Source: Streptomyces sp. SID12488 (GTDB lineage Bacteria > Actinomycetota > Actinomycetes > Streptomycetales > Streptomycetaceae). From it: 64,000 bases of DNA. Positions 1 through 7,513 of the stretch are shown piece after piece. The number at the start of each line of letters is the position of its first letter. Position 1 is the stretch's first letter. The translations under genes and the position numbers were made by a program. The stretch is from assembly GCF_010548275.1 (NCBI RefSeq), contig NZ_JAAGLT010000019.1:116394-180393 (forward strand), written 5' to 3'. The notes beneath the pieces were generated by a model, which was not told the DNA's origin, made no database searches, and saw nothing but the letters and a program-made list of their open reading frames with translations.

Positions 1-607
1 ACTGGCTGTCCTTGCGGATGTCGAGCAGTCCGTCGCCCATGTGCGTGAAGCGGTTGTGGTCGATCCAGACGTGGTCGACGGTGTCCATCTGGATGGCGTC
101 GAAGTCGGTCGTCTTGCCGTCCCAGTCGCCCTCGACGTACGAGTCACGGATCGTCAGGTTGCGGATGATCACGTTGCTGGTGCCCGGGTTGAGGTGCAGC
201 TCCCCGTGGACGATCTCGCCGGTGTCGTCGACGCCGATGAGCGTCTTGTTCGAGGTGACGACGACATCCGATCCGAAGGGCGCCACGTCGATCGAACCCG
301 CGACCCGGATGACGTACGGCTCCTCGGCCGCCGCGTACTTCACCAGCGAGGCCTGGTCGGTGACCGTGACGACCTTGCCGCCCGCTCCGCCGGAGGTGCC
401 GCCGGCGAGCGAGGCGAAGCCATGGGCCCGGTCGGTCCAGCGGGGGGCCGCCGTGGTCGTGCCCTTGGTCGCGGAGGCAGCGGCCGTCGCTTCACCGGCC
501 GCCCCGAGGGCCAGAGCGGCCACCAGGGCCACAACGGTCGCCAGGGTTCTGCCGACGGCGACTGGGCCACCGGCAGCCGGTAAGCGCTTGCTAGGGAAGT
601 GCGTCAT
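1..607 (-). CDS. Pectate lyase, PL1 family (3' end outside window)
   Basis: Secreted enzyme predicted to cleave polygalacturonate by beta-elimination. Only about 202 N-terminal residues lie in the window. They begin MTHFPSKRLP, followed by a hydrophobic Ala/Val/Leu-rich stretch (about residues 20-50) that reads as a signal peptide. Then comes the right-handed beta-helix pattern of PL1: SLVKYAAAEEPYVIRVAGSI, a run VIIRNLTIRDSYVEGDWDG, and the family hallmark VWIDHNRFTHMGDGLLDI. The ATG at 605-607 is the first start before the signal peptide. It lies beside a GH43 gene and near a second pectate lyase, so it belongs to a pectin-degrading group. An AAGCGCTT palindrome (582-589) inside the signal-peptide codons resembles a LacI-type site. 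The family call is firm; the exact substrate (pectate or methylated pectin) is not decided. Confidence 0.88.
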   Translation of the reverse strand, partial: MTHFPSKRLPAAGGPVAVGRTLATVVALVAALALGAAGEATAAASATKGTTTAAPRWTDRAHGFASLAGGTSGGAGGKVVTVTDQASLVKYAAAEEPYVIRVAGSIDVAPFGSDVVVTSNKTLIGVDDTGEIVHGELHLNPGTSNVIIRNLTIRDSYVEGDWDGKTTDFDAIQMDTVDHVWIDHNRFTHMGDGLLDIRKDSQ

Positions 608-640
608 TGCGGCTCCCAACAGGCATACGAATAAAATGAG

Positions 641-2212
641 TTACGGAGAAACGACTCTGAACTGCGTGAACGTGGCCGCGCCTGCGTGTCCCCCGCCGAA
701 GGGCGCGAGCGCGAAGAGGCCGAGCAGGGCGCCGACCCAGCGCCAGGGGGTGGCGGCGAACACCGGCCCGGACGACTCCCAGCCGTCCCCGGCACCGAGG
801 TCGTACGCGAACCGGCAGCGCGCCCCCGCCCCGACCGCGATCCGCAGCCGGACCCGTCCCCCGGGAGCCACCCGCGGCTGACCGGCGTCCCGCTCCCGGT
901 CGGCGACGGACTCCGCGAACCGATGGACGAGCCGGACCGTACCGTCGACCGCCCGCTCCAGGCCGATCCAGCCGAAGGAGTCGCCCAGCACGGCGAGCCC
1001 GGCCCGAGCCCCCGGCTCCTCACTGTCGAGCCGCAGCTCCACCTCGACCACGCATTCGATGCCGGGCAGCCGCTGGGTGAGGACGTTCGGGAGCTTCCGC
1101 AGGTCATGGGCGTCGCTACTGCGTACGCAGCTCAGCCGTAGCCCGTCCCCCGAGTGCTGGGTGGCCCAGCCGTCCTGAGGGTTGGCCGTCCACTGCCACT
1201 GACGGCCGTACCGTCCACCGGGGAAGTCGTCGTCGGTGGCGGGCACGGCGGGCGGCTGCACCGGCAGATCGGGCTTGCGGTGTACGGCGACGGGGGTGCC
1301 TGCGTCGCCCATGACGGGCCAGCCGTCCGCACCCGCTGCCCCTTGCGTCTCCTCCGTCCCCTCCGCTCCGCCCCAGCTCATCGGCTGGAGGTGCACGACA
1401 CGGCCGTACGGGCCGCGCTGCTGGAAGTGGAGGAACCAGTCCTCGCCTGCCGACGTGCGTACCCAGCCGCCCTGGTGGGGCCCGTTGACGTCGGTGTCCC
1501 CCTGCTCCAGGACGATCCGCTCCTCGTACGGCCCGAAGAAGTCACGGGAGCGGAAGGCGCCCTGCCAGCCGGTCTCCACTCCCCCGGCGGGCGCCAGGAT
1601 CCAGAACCAGCCGTCGTGCCGGTAGAGCTTCGGGCCCTCAAGGGTGAACCAGCCGGGGATGCGGTCGCCGTCGACGATCACCTTGCCCTCGTCCAGAAGT
1701 CCCGTGCCCTCGGGGTGCATCCGGTGGCCGGTGAGCCGGTTCTTGATGCCCGACCGGGACTTGGCCCAGGCGTGCACGAGATACGCCTCGCCGGTCTCCT
1801 CGTCCCACAGCGGGCACGCGTCGATGAGTCCCTTGCCCTCCTTCACCAGGTGCGGACTGGTCCAATGGCCGCGTATCGCCGGGGAGTTGATCTGGAAGAT
1901 GCCGTGGTCGGGGTCGCCCCAGAAGATCCAGAACCGGTCGTCGTGATGCCGGAGCGAGGGCGCCCAGACACCGCAGTCGTGGCGCGGGACCCTGAACTCG
2001 GCCGCCGGCCGCAGGCGTTCGAGGGCATGGCCGACGAGGGTCCAGTTGACGAGGTCCCGGGAGTGCAGGAGAGGCAGACCGGGCGCCCGGCCGAAGCTGG
2101 ACGCGGTGAGGTAGAAGTCGTCGCCGACGCGGACGACGTCCGGGTCGGACCAGTCGGCGTTCAGGACCGGGTTGCGGTAGGTCCCGTCGCCGAGATCTGC
2201 ACCGGTGATCAC
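641..2212 (-). CDS. Glycoside hydrolase family 43 (beta-xylosidase / arabinofuranosidase type)
   Basis: A 523-residue, two-domain glycosidase with no signal peptide, so probably cytoplasmic. Residues 12-320 form the five-bladed propeller of GH43. The expected catalytic acids are visible: Asp23 in WSDPDVVRVG (general base), Asp131 in LIDACPLWDE (pKa modulator) and Glu192 in FTLEGPKLYR (general acid). Residues from about 330 to 523 resemble the C-terminal beta-sandwich found on GH43 xylosidases. The start ATG (2210-2212) overlaps the stop of the upstream DUF6807 gene by four bases, so the two are probably translationally coupled. It probably trims arabino- or xylo-oligosaccharides released from pectin side chains or hemicellulose. 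Substrate specificity in GH43 cannot be read from motifs alone. Confidence 0.9.
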   Translation of the reverse strand: MITGADLGDGTYRNPVLNADWSDPDVVRVGDDFYLTASSFGRAPGLPLLHSRDLVNWTLVGHALERLRPAAEFRVPRHDCGVWAPSLRHHDDRFWIFWGDPDHGIFQINSPAIRGHWTSPHLVKEGKGLIDACPLWDEETGEAYLVHAWAKSRSGIKNRLTGHRMHPEGTGLLDEGKVIVDGDRIPGWFTLEGPKLYRHDGWFWILAPAGGVETGWQGAFRSRDFFGPYEERIVLEQGDTDVNGPHQGGWVRTSAGEDWFLHFQQRGPYGRVVHLQPMSWGGAEGTEETQGAAGADGWPVMGDAGTPVAVHRKPDLPVQPPAVPATDDDFPGGRYGRQWQWTANPQDGWATQHSGDGLRLSCVRSSDAHDLRKLPNVLTQRLPGIECVVEVELRLDSEEPGARAGLAVLGDSFGWIGLERAVDGTVRLVHRFAESVADRERDAGQPRVAPGGRVRLRIAVGAGARCRFAYDLGAGDGWESSGPVFAATPWRWVGALLGLFALAPFGGGHAGAATFTQFRVVSP

Positions 2213-3066
2213 GCGCTCACCGCCTTCCGTACGAGAGCCGCGGCCTCGCCCCGGTCGAGGCGCCCGTCGGCGACGACGGTGACGATCCGGCGGACGACGG
2301 TCTCACCCGCGTCGATCGGCAGCCGCTCGTCGAACGCGAGCGACGAGCCGACCCCCGGGTACTCCTCGGCCCGGACGAACCACGGGTCGCGGCGCGTCTG
2401 TTCGGTGGCGCCGGCGAAGACGAGCGTCCAGTTGCCGCCGGCCAGGGCGAGCCAGTCGGCGCGGGTGCCGTGGACCGCCGACTCGCCCTCGGTGGCGGCC
2501 GTGAAGACGTCGGGAGTGCCCGCCTCCTTGCGCGCCCGCCAGAAGAAGCCGCCGTACGCCGCGCCGGGGCGGCCGTTGGTGGCCGGGCTGCCGATGGACA
2601 GGGGGGCGTCGGTGATGTTGGTGAGGGAGAAGGTGAAGTCCAACGCCCAGGCGGAGCTGGTGAGTTCGATGGCGGCGACCGTTCGGCGCTCGCGCAGCAG
2701 CTCAGCCCCGCCGACCATCCAGCGCAGTTCCTCGACGAAGCCGTCGGGGTCGCGGAGCTGGTAGGCGCTGTGCCGCTGGGAGCCGTGGTTGTCCAGCTCG
2801 GTCGGCCCCTGGTCCCGTACATAGGTGCGCCCGCCCCAGAAGTTGTTCCCCTCGACGTCGGGTATGGCGACACCGACGCCGAGGTGGTGGGTGTGGTCGG
2901 CGGGGCTGAGCTCGGTGACAGCGGTGCCGGCCAACGTGGTGACGGGGTGCAGATACGGTCGGGGCGCGTGGCGGAGCGGCAGCTCCGGCCGGCCGGTGTA
3001 GCGGCCGACCGGGCGGCCCGCGACCCGCAGGACCAGCGACTCGTTGGGCATCTGGTTCTGGTTCAT
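2209..3066 (-). CDS. DUF6807 (PmoA-like) family protein
   Basis: A protein of 285 residues that starts MNQNQMPNES; a longer upstream reading is Arg-rich and overlaps the preceding gene, so I rejected it. It matches the family now called DUF6807, sometimes annotated PmoA although it is unrelated to particulate methane monooxygenase. Visible features are HTHHLGVGVAIPDVEGNNFWGG near residues 75-95 and a beta-rich body. The family is repeatedly found beside Gfo/Idh/MocA oxidoreductases and glycosidases in polysaccharide loci, as here. Its start overlaps the stop of the oxidoreductase gene by one base. The biochemical role is not established; a sugar-modifying or sugar-binding function fits the context. 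Confidence 0.82.
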   Translation of the reverse strand: MNQNQMPNESLVLRVAGRPVGRYTGRPELPLRHAPRPYLHPVTTLAGTAVTELSPADHTHHLGVGVAIPDVEGNNFWGGRTYVRDQGPTELDNHGSQRHSAYQLRDPDGFVEELRWMVGGAELLRERRTVAAIELTSSAWALDFTFSLTNITDAPLSIGSPATNGRPGAAYGGFFWRARKEAGTPDVFTAATEGESAVHGTRADWLALAGGNWTLVFAGATEQTRRDPWFVRAEEYPGVGSSLAFDERLPIDAGETVVRRIVTVVADGRLDRGEAAALVRKAVSA

Positions 3067-4268
3067 CAGGTGCTCACCTCTTTCGGGAGCGCCCAGGAGG
3101 CGCCCAGCTCGGAGTAGAGGGAGAGGGTGTCGGCGGCGGCAGCGACAAGGCCGTCGATGCCGGGAACCACTCGGCGGGGGGTTCCTCCAGGCGCGAACTC
3201 CCAAGCTTCCGACGGGAGTTCAGCCGGGTCGGGGGCCTGCCGGATCGCCTCGACGACCCGCATGAACGCGCCGGTCACATCGGGCACGACCAGCAGTTCG
3301 GCGCCCTCGGTGAGGTGGTCGACGAGGTTCTCCAGCAGGTCGGTGCGGTCGTACTCGTACTCCTCCGGGCCGTGTCCGGAGCGCTGGAGGAGCACACGGT
3401 CCTGCTTGTACCAGAAGGTGATCCGGCCGCTGGTGCCGTGCACGAGAACGTACGGGTCGTCCGGGTGTTCGGCGCACAGGGTGGCGGCGACGGTGACGGG
3501 GACGCCGTTCGCCGTGCTGACGCGGACGCACGAGGTGTCGTCGGACTCGATGTCGTTGGCGCGCAGCAGCTCGGTCTCGATGCCGGTGACGTCCTCGGCG
3601 CGGGTGCTGCCGGCGAGGGCGAGTCCGGTGGCGACGGCGTGCGCGAGCGGGTTGGTGAGGGCGCCGTCGATGACGTCCACGCCGTTCAGCCTGCGCTTGC
3701 CCGCCCAGGGCGCGCGCCGGTAGTACGCCTCGTCGCGCGCCCACGCGCCCGCCCCGCCGACGCCGGTCACCGTGCCGATGGCGCCCTCGGAGATCAGTTC
3801 CCGGATCGCGGGCAGGGCGTGCGAGCCCAGCGACTGGAACCCGATCTGGCAGGCGACCCCGGCCGCCTCGACCCCGTCGGCCATCCGGCGGAACTCCGCG
3901 TACGAGGGCGCCGGCGGCTTCTCCAGCAGCAGGTGCACGCCCTTGGCTGCGGCGATGAGCGCGAGGTCGGTGTGGGTGGGGATCGGCGTGCAGATCACGG
4001 CGATGGCGGCGCCGGTGGAGTCGAGGAGCGCGCCGAAGTCGGCGGACTGCTCGGGAGTACCGAGGCCGTCCAACTCCTCGTCGGCCAGCGGGGTCAGCTC
4101 GCAGACACCCGCCAGCCGTACGAGCCCCTTGTCCTGGAGTCGGCGGATGTTCGCCAGGTGCCAGTGGCCGTGGCCACGCGCTCCCGCGAGAACTACCGGA
4201 ACCGGCGTGACCAGCGACGAAGTGGCCGTCGGTGTGGCCGTCAATGCGGTCGTCGGTGTCGTGTTCAT
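3066..4268 (-). CDS. Gfo/Idh/MocA-family oxidoreductase
   Basis: A predicted NAD(P)-dependent sugar or sugar-acid dehydrogenase of 400 residues. A Rossmann start is visible (VPVVLAGARGHGHWH, residues 23-37), and the family Glu-Lys-Pro motif sits at residues 116-118 (VHLLLEKPPAPS). The C-terminal half (about 145-390) is the mixed alpha/beta domain of the family. The start ATG at 4266-4268 overlaps the stop of the pectate lyase gene by four bases. The first 20 or so residues are Thr-rich and poorly conserved-looking, so a later start is possible. In an operon of pectate lyase, GH43 and permeases it probably oxidises or epimerises a monosaccharide from plant cell wall. The substrate is not determined. 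Confidence 0.85.
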   Translation of the reverse strand: MNTTPTTALTATPTATSSLVTPVPVVLAGARGHGHWHLANIRRLQDKGLVRLAGVCELTPLADEELDGLGTPEQSADFGALLDSTGAAIAVICTPIPTHTDLALIAAAKGVHLLLEKPPAPSYAEFRRMADGVEAAGVACQIGFQSLGSHALPAIRELISEGAIGTVTGVGGAGAWARDEAYYRRAPWAGKRRLNGVDVIDGALTNPLAHAVATGLALAGSTRAEDVTGIETELLRANDIESDDTSCVRVSTANGVPVTVAATLCAEHPDDPYVLVHGTSGRITFWYKQDRVLLQRSGHGPEEYEYDRTDLLENLVDHLTEGAELLVVPDVTGAFMRVVEAIRQAPDPAELPSEAWEFAPGGTPRRVVPGIDGLVAAAADTLSLYSELGASWALPKEVST

Positions 4269-5563
4269 GTGAGCCTCCCTGCGCCCGCGCCGCGTGCCAC
4301 CTCTCGGTCGGCCGTGTCGGCGCTGTCGATCTTTGTGTGCAGGGTAGGCGTCCAGCCGACGTCGGCCGTGAGGTCGCGCTCGCTGCCCGAGTTGTAGGCG
4401 TTGTAGATGGTCAGAAGATCGACGGGGAAGCCGTTGAAGAGGGTGCCGGTCTGGTGCAGGGCGGTGCCGTTCCAGCTCTTGACCAGGTCGGCGGCCTCGA
4501 CGTGCCCGGGGGTGGTGAAGGCGTTGTTCTCGGCGTACACGGCGGACTCGGTGGAGACGCCGAGCGAGTAGCGGTAGTCGTCGCCGTGGTCGACCAGGTA
4601 GCGGTTGTTGTAGACGTGCACCTGTCCGAAGCGGACGCGCGGGGCGCGCTGGGTCACCGAGCGGAACTCGTTGTGGTGCAGGGTGACGCGGAGCTTCCCG
4701 CGGTCGCCGGTGGCCGTGTCGCCGCTGCCGATGAGCATCGCCTTGTCGTGGTCGGCGAACCGGCTCCAGGAGACGGTGACCAGGTCGGAGCCGTTGGTGA
4801 TGTCCAACAGGCCGTCGTGGCGCAGGTAGTTGCGGGCGAAGTAGGTGGGCTCGTCGGCGTCCGGGTGGCCCTTGTCCGAGGCGGTGACGTGGTCGACCCA
4901 CACATGGGTGGCGCCGTTCAGCCAGATCGTGTCGTACGCCGTCTTCCAGTCGCCCAGGCCACCGGAGTTGGGCTGCCAGACGGGGAAGCAGTCGTAGGCG
5001 TCGCGGAGTTCGAGGTTGCGGACGATCACGTTGTCCGCGTTCCTGATCTGGAGGCTCGCGCCCTTGAGGACGGCGCCCGAACCGAGCCCGAGGATCGTCG
5101 TGTTGGACCCGACGGGCAGCACGATCCGCTCGGCCTGCCGGGCCGCCGCGATCTGCCGGGCCTCTTCCTGCACCCCGCTCGGCTTGGCGGAACCCCAGGT
5201 GCGGGGGTCGTACGCGGCCAGGTATTTCCGCACCGTGTAGCCGGTCCCGGACGCGTAGTCACCACACCCCAAGCGCCCATCGTCATCAGCGGTGTTGGCA
5301 TCAATGGCCCCCGCGATGCGGATGATCTTCGGGGTGGCGCTGCCGCCGTCGAGGGCGCGGACGAGTTCGGCTTGGCTGCGTACGGTGAACACGTGGGCGT
5401 CGTCCGCCGCCGCGCCGCCGGTGGTGCCTCCGTCGGCGGCGGCCCAGCCGTCGTTCGCGGGCAGGGTGTCGCGGCTGATGTCACGGGCGTCGGCACCGGC
5501 CGGGGTGCTCAGTACGGCACCCAACAGGCCTATCGTGGCGCTGACTTGAAGAAGGCGCCTCAT
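4265..5563 (-). CDS. Secreted pectate lyase, PL1 family
   Basis: A complete 432-residue polysaccharide lyase. Residues 1-25 (MRRLLQVSATIGLLGAVLST...) form a Sec signal peptide. The beta-helix domain shows WVDH at 222-225, a run of NNxx turns, and the catalytic-arginine region RAPRVR at 306-311 followed by FGQVHVYNN, all typical of PL1. The predicted reaction is calcium-dependent beta-elimination of polygalacturonate outside the cell. It is embedded between an ABC permease (overlap of four bases at the start) and the oxidoreductase gene (overlap of four bases at the end), so secretion, uptake and catabolism appear to be co-transcribed. It is a different protein from the partial lyase at 1-607, so this locus has two. 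Confidence 0.93.
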   Translation of the reverse strand: MRRLLQVSATIGLLGAVLSTPAGADARDISRDTLPANDGWAAADGGTTGGAAADDAHVFTVRSQAELVRALDGGSATPKIIRIAGAIDANTADDDGRLGCGDYASGTGYTVRKYLAAYDPRTWGSAKPSGVQEEARQIAAARQAERIVLPVGSNTTILGLGSGAVLKGASLQIRNADNVIVRNLELRDAYDCFPVWQPNSGGLGDWKTAYDTIWLNGATHVWVDHVTASDKGHPDADEPTYFARNYLRHDGLLDITNGSDLVTVSWSRFADHDKAMLIGSGDTATGDRGKLRVTLHHNEFRSVTQRAPRVRFGQVHVYNNRYLVDHGDDYRYSLGVSTESAVYAENNAFTTPGHVEAADLVKSWNGTALHQTGTLFNGFPVDLLTIYNAYNSGSERDLTADVGWTPTLHTKIDSADTADREVARGAGAGRLT

Positions 5564-6459
5564 CCCTTCACCGCCCCCGCGCTGAAGCCGGTGATCAGCC
5601 ACTTCTGGATGAAGGCGAAGACGATCACCACGGGTACAGCGGCGATGATGCCGCCCGCCGCGAGGGCGCCCAGATCGACGCTGTCCGCACTCATCAGGGT
5701 GTTGAGGCCGACCGGGATGGTCTGCTTGCCCTGGTCGCTGAGGAACATCAGGGCGAACAGGAAGTGGTTCCAGGAGTGCACGAAGGCGAAGGAGCCGACG
5801 GCGATCAACCCGGGCCGCAGCAGAGGCAGTACGACGATACGGAACGCGGTGAAACGGTTGCAGCCGTCGACCCAGGCGGCCTCTTCCAGGGTGTACGGCA
5901 CGTTCTTGATGAATCCGCTGATGAGGATCATCGACAGCGGGAGCTGGAAGACCGTCTCGGCGATGATGACCGCGCCCAGCGAGTTGATCATCTGCAGCTG
6001 GGCGAAGATCTGGAACAGCGGCACCAGCAGCAGGGCGCCCGGCACGAACTGGGAGCAGAGCAGGGCCAGCATGAAGGCGCGCTTGACCTTGAAGTCGAAG
6101 CGGGCCAGGGCGTAACCGCCGGCCAGCGCGACGAGCGTCGTCATCACCAGCGTGGCGAGGCCGACGAGGATGCTGTTCTCGAAGTACGTGCCGAAGGATC
6201 GCTCGGTCCACACCTTGTCGAAGTGGTCGAGGGTCATCGGCCAGGGGAGCAGGGAGGTCGAACCGGCCGGGCGCAGCGCGAAGAGGAGGATCCAGTAGAA
6301 GGGGATGAGGGTGAAGACGAGGTAGATCCCGAGGGGGAGGTAGATCTGCCAGCGCGGGGCCTCGTCCCAGGCGCGTCGCTGCTTCCTGGTCGGGCGCGGC
6401 GGCTCGGGAACGTCGTCCACGGGCGTGGGCGCGATCAAGGTGGCTTCCTTGGTGATCAC
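5560..6459 (-). CDS. Carbohydrate ABC transporter permease (MalG type)
   Basis: Inner-membrane subunit of a CUT1 sugar importer, 299 residues with about six hydrophobic segments. The EAA loop that contacts the ATPase is seen in TLEEAAWVDGCNRFTAFRIV around residues 195-215. The start is a GTG at 6457-6459 whose last two bases lie in the stop codon of the partner permease, which fixes the start. The last codons overlap the pectate lyase gene. There is no solute-binding protein or ATPase gene in this operon; in Streptomyces the shared ATPase MsiK serves many CUT1 systems. Cargo is inferred from context as oligogalacturonides or arabino/xylo-oligosaccharides. Confidence 0.92.
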   Translation of the reverse strand: MITKEATLIAPTPVDDVPEPPRPTRKQRRAWDEAPRWQIYLPLGIYLVFTLIPFYWILLFALRPAGSTSLLPWPMTLDHFDKVWTERSFGTYFENSILVGLATLVMTTLVALAGGYALARFDFKVKRAFMLALLCSQFVPGALLLVPLFQIFAQLQMINSLGAVIIAETVFQLPLSMILISGFIKNVPYTLEEAAWVDGCNRFTAFRIVVLPLLRPGLIAVGSFAFVHSWNHFLFALMFLSDQGKQTIPVGLNTLMSADSVDLGALAAGGIIAAVPVVIVFAFIQKWLITGFSAGAVKG

Positions 6460-7391
6460 TTGCTCTCCCCTCCGAACTTGCTGAGCCGCAGGTAGACGAT
6501 CGAGAAGAAGAGCAGGATCACGAACGCGACCGTGGTGAGGGCCGACGCGTAACCGAAGTTGTGGGCGTCGACGCTGGTGTTGGCGATGTAGAGCGGGAGT
6601 GTCGTGGTCTCGCCGGCCGGTCCGCCGCCCGTGAGGGTGTAGAGGAGGTCGACGTTGTTGAACTCCCAGACCGCGCGCAGCAGCGTGGACAGGACGATGG
6701 CGTCCTTGAGGTGCGGCAGCGTGATGTGCCAGAACTGCTTGAACCGGCTGGCTCCGTCGACCTCGGCGGCCTCGTACAGGTCCTTCGAGACGGACTGGAG
6801 GTCGGCCAGGATGAGGATCGCGAAGAAGGGCACGCCTCGCCACAGATCGGCGACGATCGCCGCCGGGAACACGGTGGAGGTGTCCGACAGCCAGCTCGTC
6901 CCGTAGGTGCCAATGCCCGCGTCGGCGAGGTAACGGGTGATGCCCGTCTGGGAGTTGTAGAGCAGCACCCAGATCGCCGAGGTGAGTACGCCCGAGACGG
7001 CCCAGGGCGAGAAGACCAGGGCGCGGCCGATCGACCGACCCACGAAGGTCTGGTTGACGATCAGCGCGAGCGCCAGACCGAACATCAGCTGCAGGCCGAC
7101 CTCGACGACGACCCACTTGCCGCTGAAGACCAGCGTGTCCCAGAACTGGGGGTCGTCGGTGAAGGCGTGCGTGAAGTTGTCGAAGCCCGCGAAGCCGTTG
7201 CGCCACGGCTTGGTGGGGTTGAAGTGCTGCAGGCTGTAGTAGAAGACGCTGATGACCGGGTAGGCGATGAAGCCCACCATGAGCAGGGCGGCCGGTGCGA
7301 TCAGCAGATAGGGGAGCCTTCGCGGCGTCGCCGAGGCACGCCGCCGCCGGGGAGGCGCGGGCGGTTTCGCCACGACTGCGGCTTGGGCCAT
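6456..7391 (-). CDS. Carbohydrate ABC transporter permease (MalF type)
   Basis: The first permease of the same CUT1 importer, 311 residues, with a basic N-terminus (KPPAPPRRRRASATPRR) and six hydrophobic segments. The EAA motif is in LYEAAEVDGASRFKQFWHIT about 80 residues from the C-terminus. Its ATG is at 7389-7391. The 122 bases between it and the upstream dehydratase gene contain a LacI-type palindrome at 7433-7444, so a separate promoter may lie there. In most CUT1 operons a lipoprotein binding-protein gene would sit directly upstream of this gene; here it is absent and replaced by the sugar-acid dehydratase gene. Confidence 0.92.
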   Translation of the reverse strand: MAQAAVVAKPPAPPRRRRASATPRRLPYLLIAPAALLMVGFIAYPVISVFYYSLQHFNPTKPWRNGFAGFDNFTHAFTDDPQFWDTLVFSGKWVVVEVGLQLMFGLALALIVNQTFVGRSIGRALVFSPWAVSGVLTSAIWVLLYNSQTGITRYLADAGIGTYGTSWLSDTSTVFPAAIVADLWRGVPFFAILILADLQSVSKDLYEAAEVDGASRFKQFWHITLPHLKDAIVLSTLLRAVWEFNNVDLLYTLTGGGPAGETTTLPLYIANTSVDAHNFGYASALTTVAFVILLFFSIVYLRLSKFGGESK

Positions 7392-7432
7392 GACTGTTCT
7401 CCGTTCTCGGTACGTCGTGCGTGCGTCGCGCT

Positions 7433-7444
7433 GGAAGCGCTTTC
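7433..7444. promoter_or_regulatory. Candidate LacI-family operator upstream of the permeases
   Basis: GGAAGCGCTTTC contains the perfect core AAGCGCTT and lies 42 bases upstream of the first permease start. Cores with a central CG such as this are typical of LacI-family sugar repressors. No LacI gene is in the window, so the regulator would be encoded elsewhere. This is a motif match only. Confidence 0.4.
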
Positions 7445-7513
7445 TCCCTGCGCAGGGTTGTGCGTGGTTGATCCGGTTGTGCGTTGTGCGATGTCGTGTT
7501 GCCGTTGCCGCGG

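Noticed and set aside
1154..2764. Long open frames antisense to the GH43 and DUF6807 genes
   Set aside because: High GC creates long open frames opposite real genes; the translation is Val/Arg/Gly-rich and without motifs.
3066..4901. Longer start for the Gfo/Idh/MocA gene
   Set aside because: The extension is Arg/Pro-rich antisense-like sequence inside the pectate lyase gene; the ATG at 4268 overlaps that gene's stop codon as expected.
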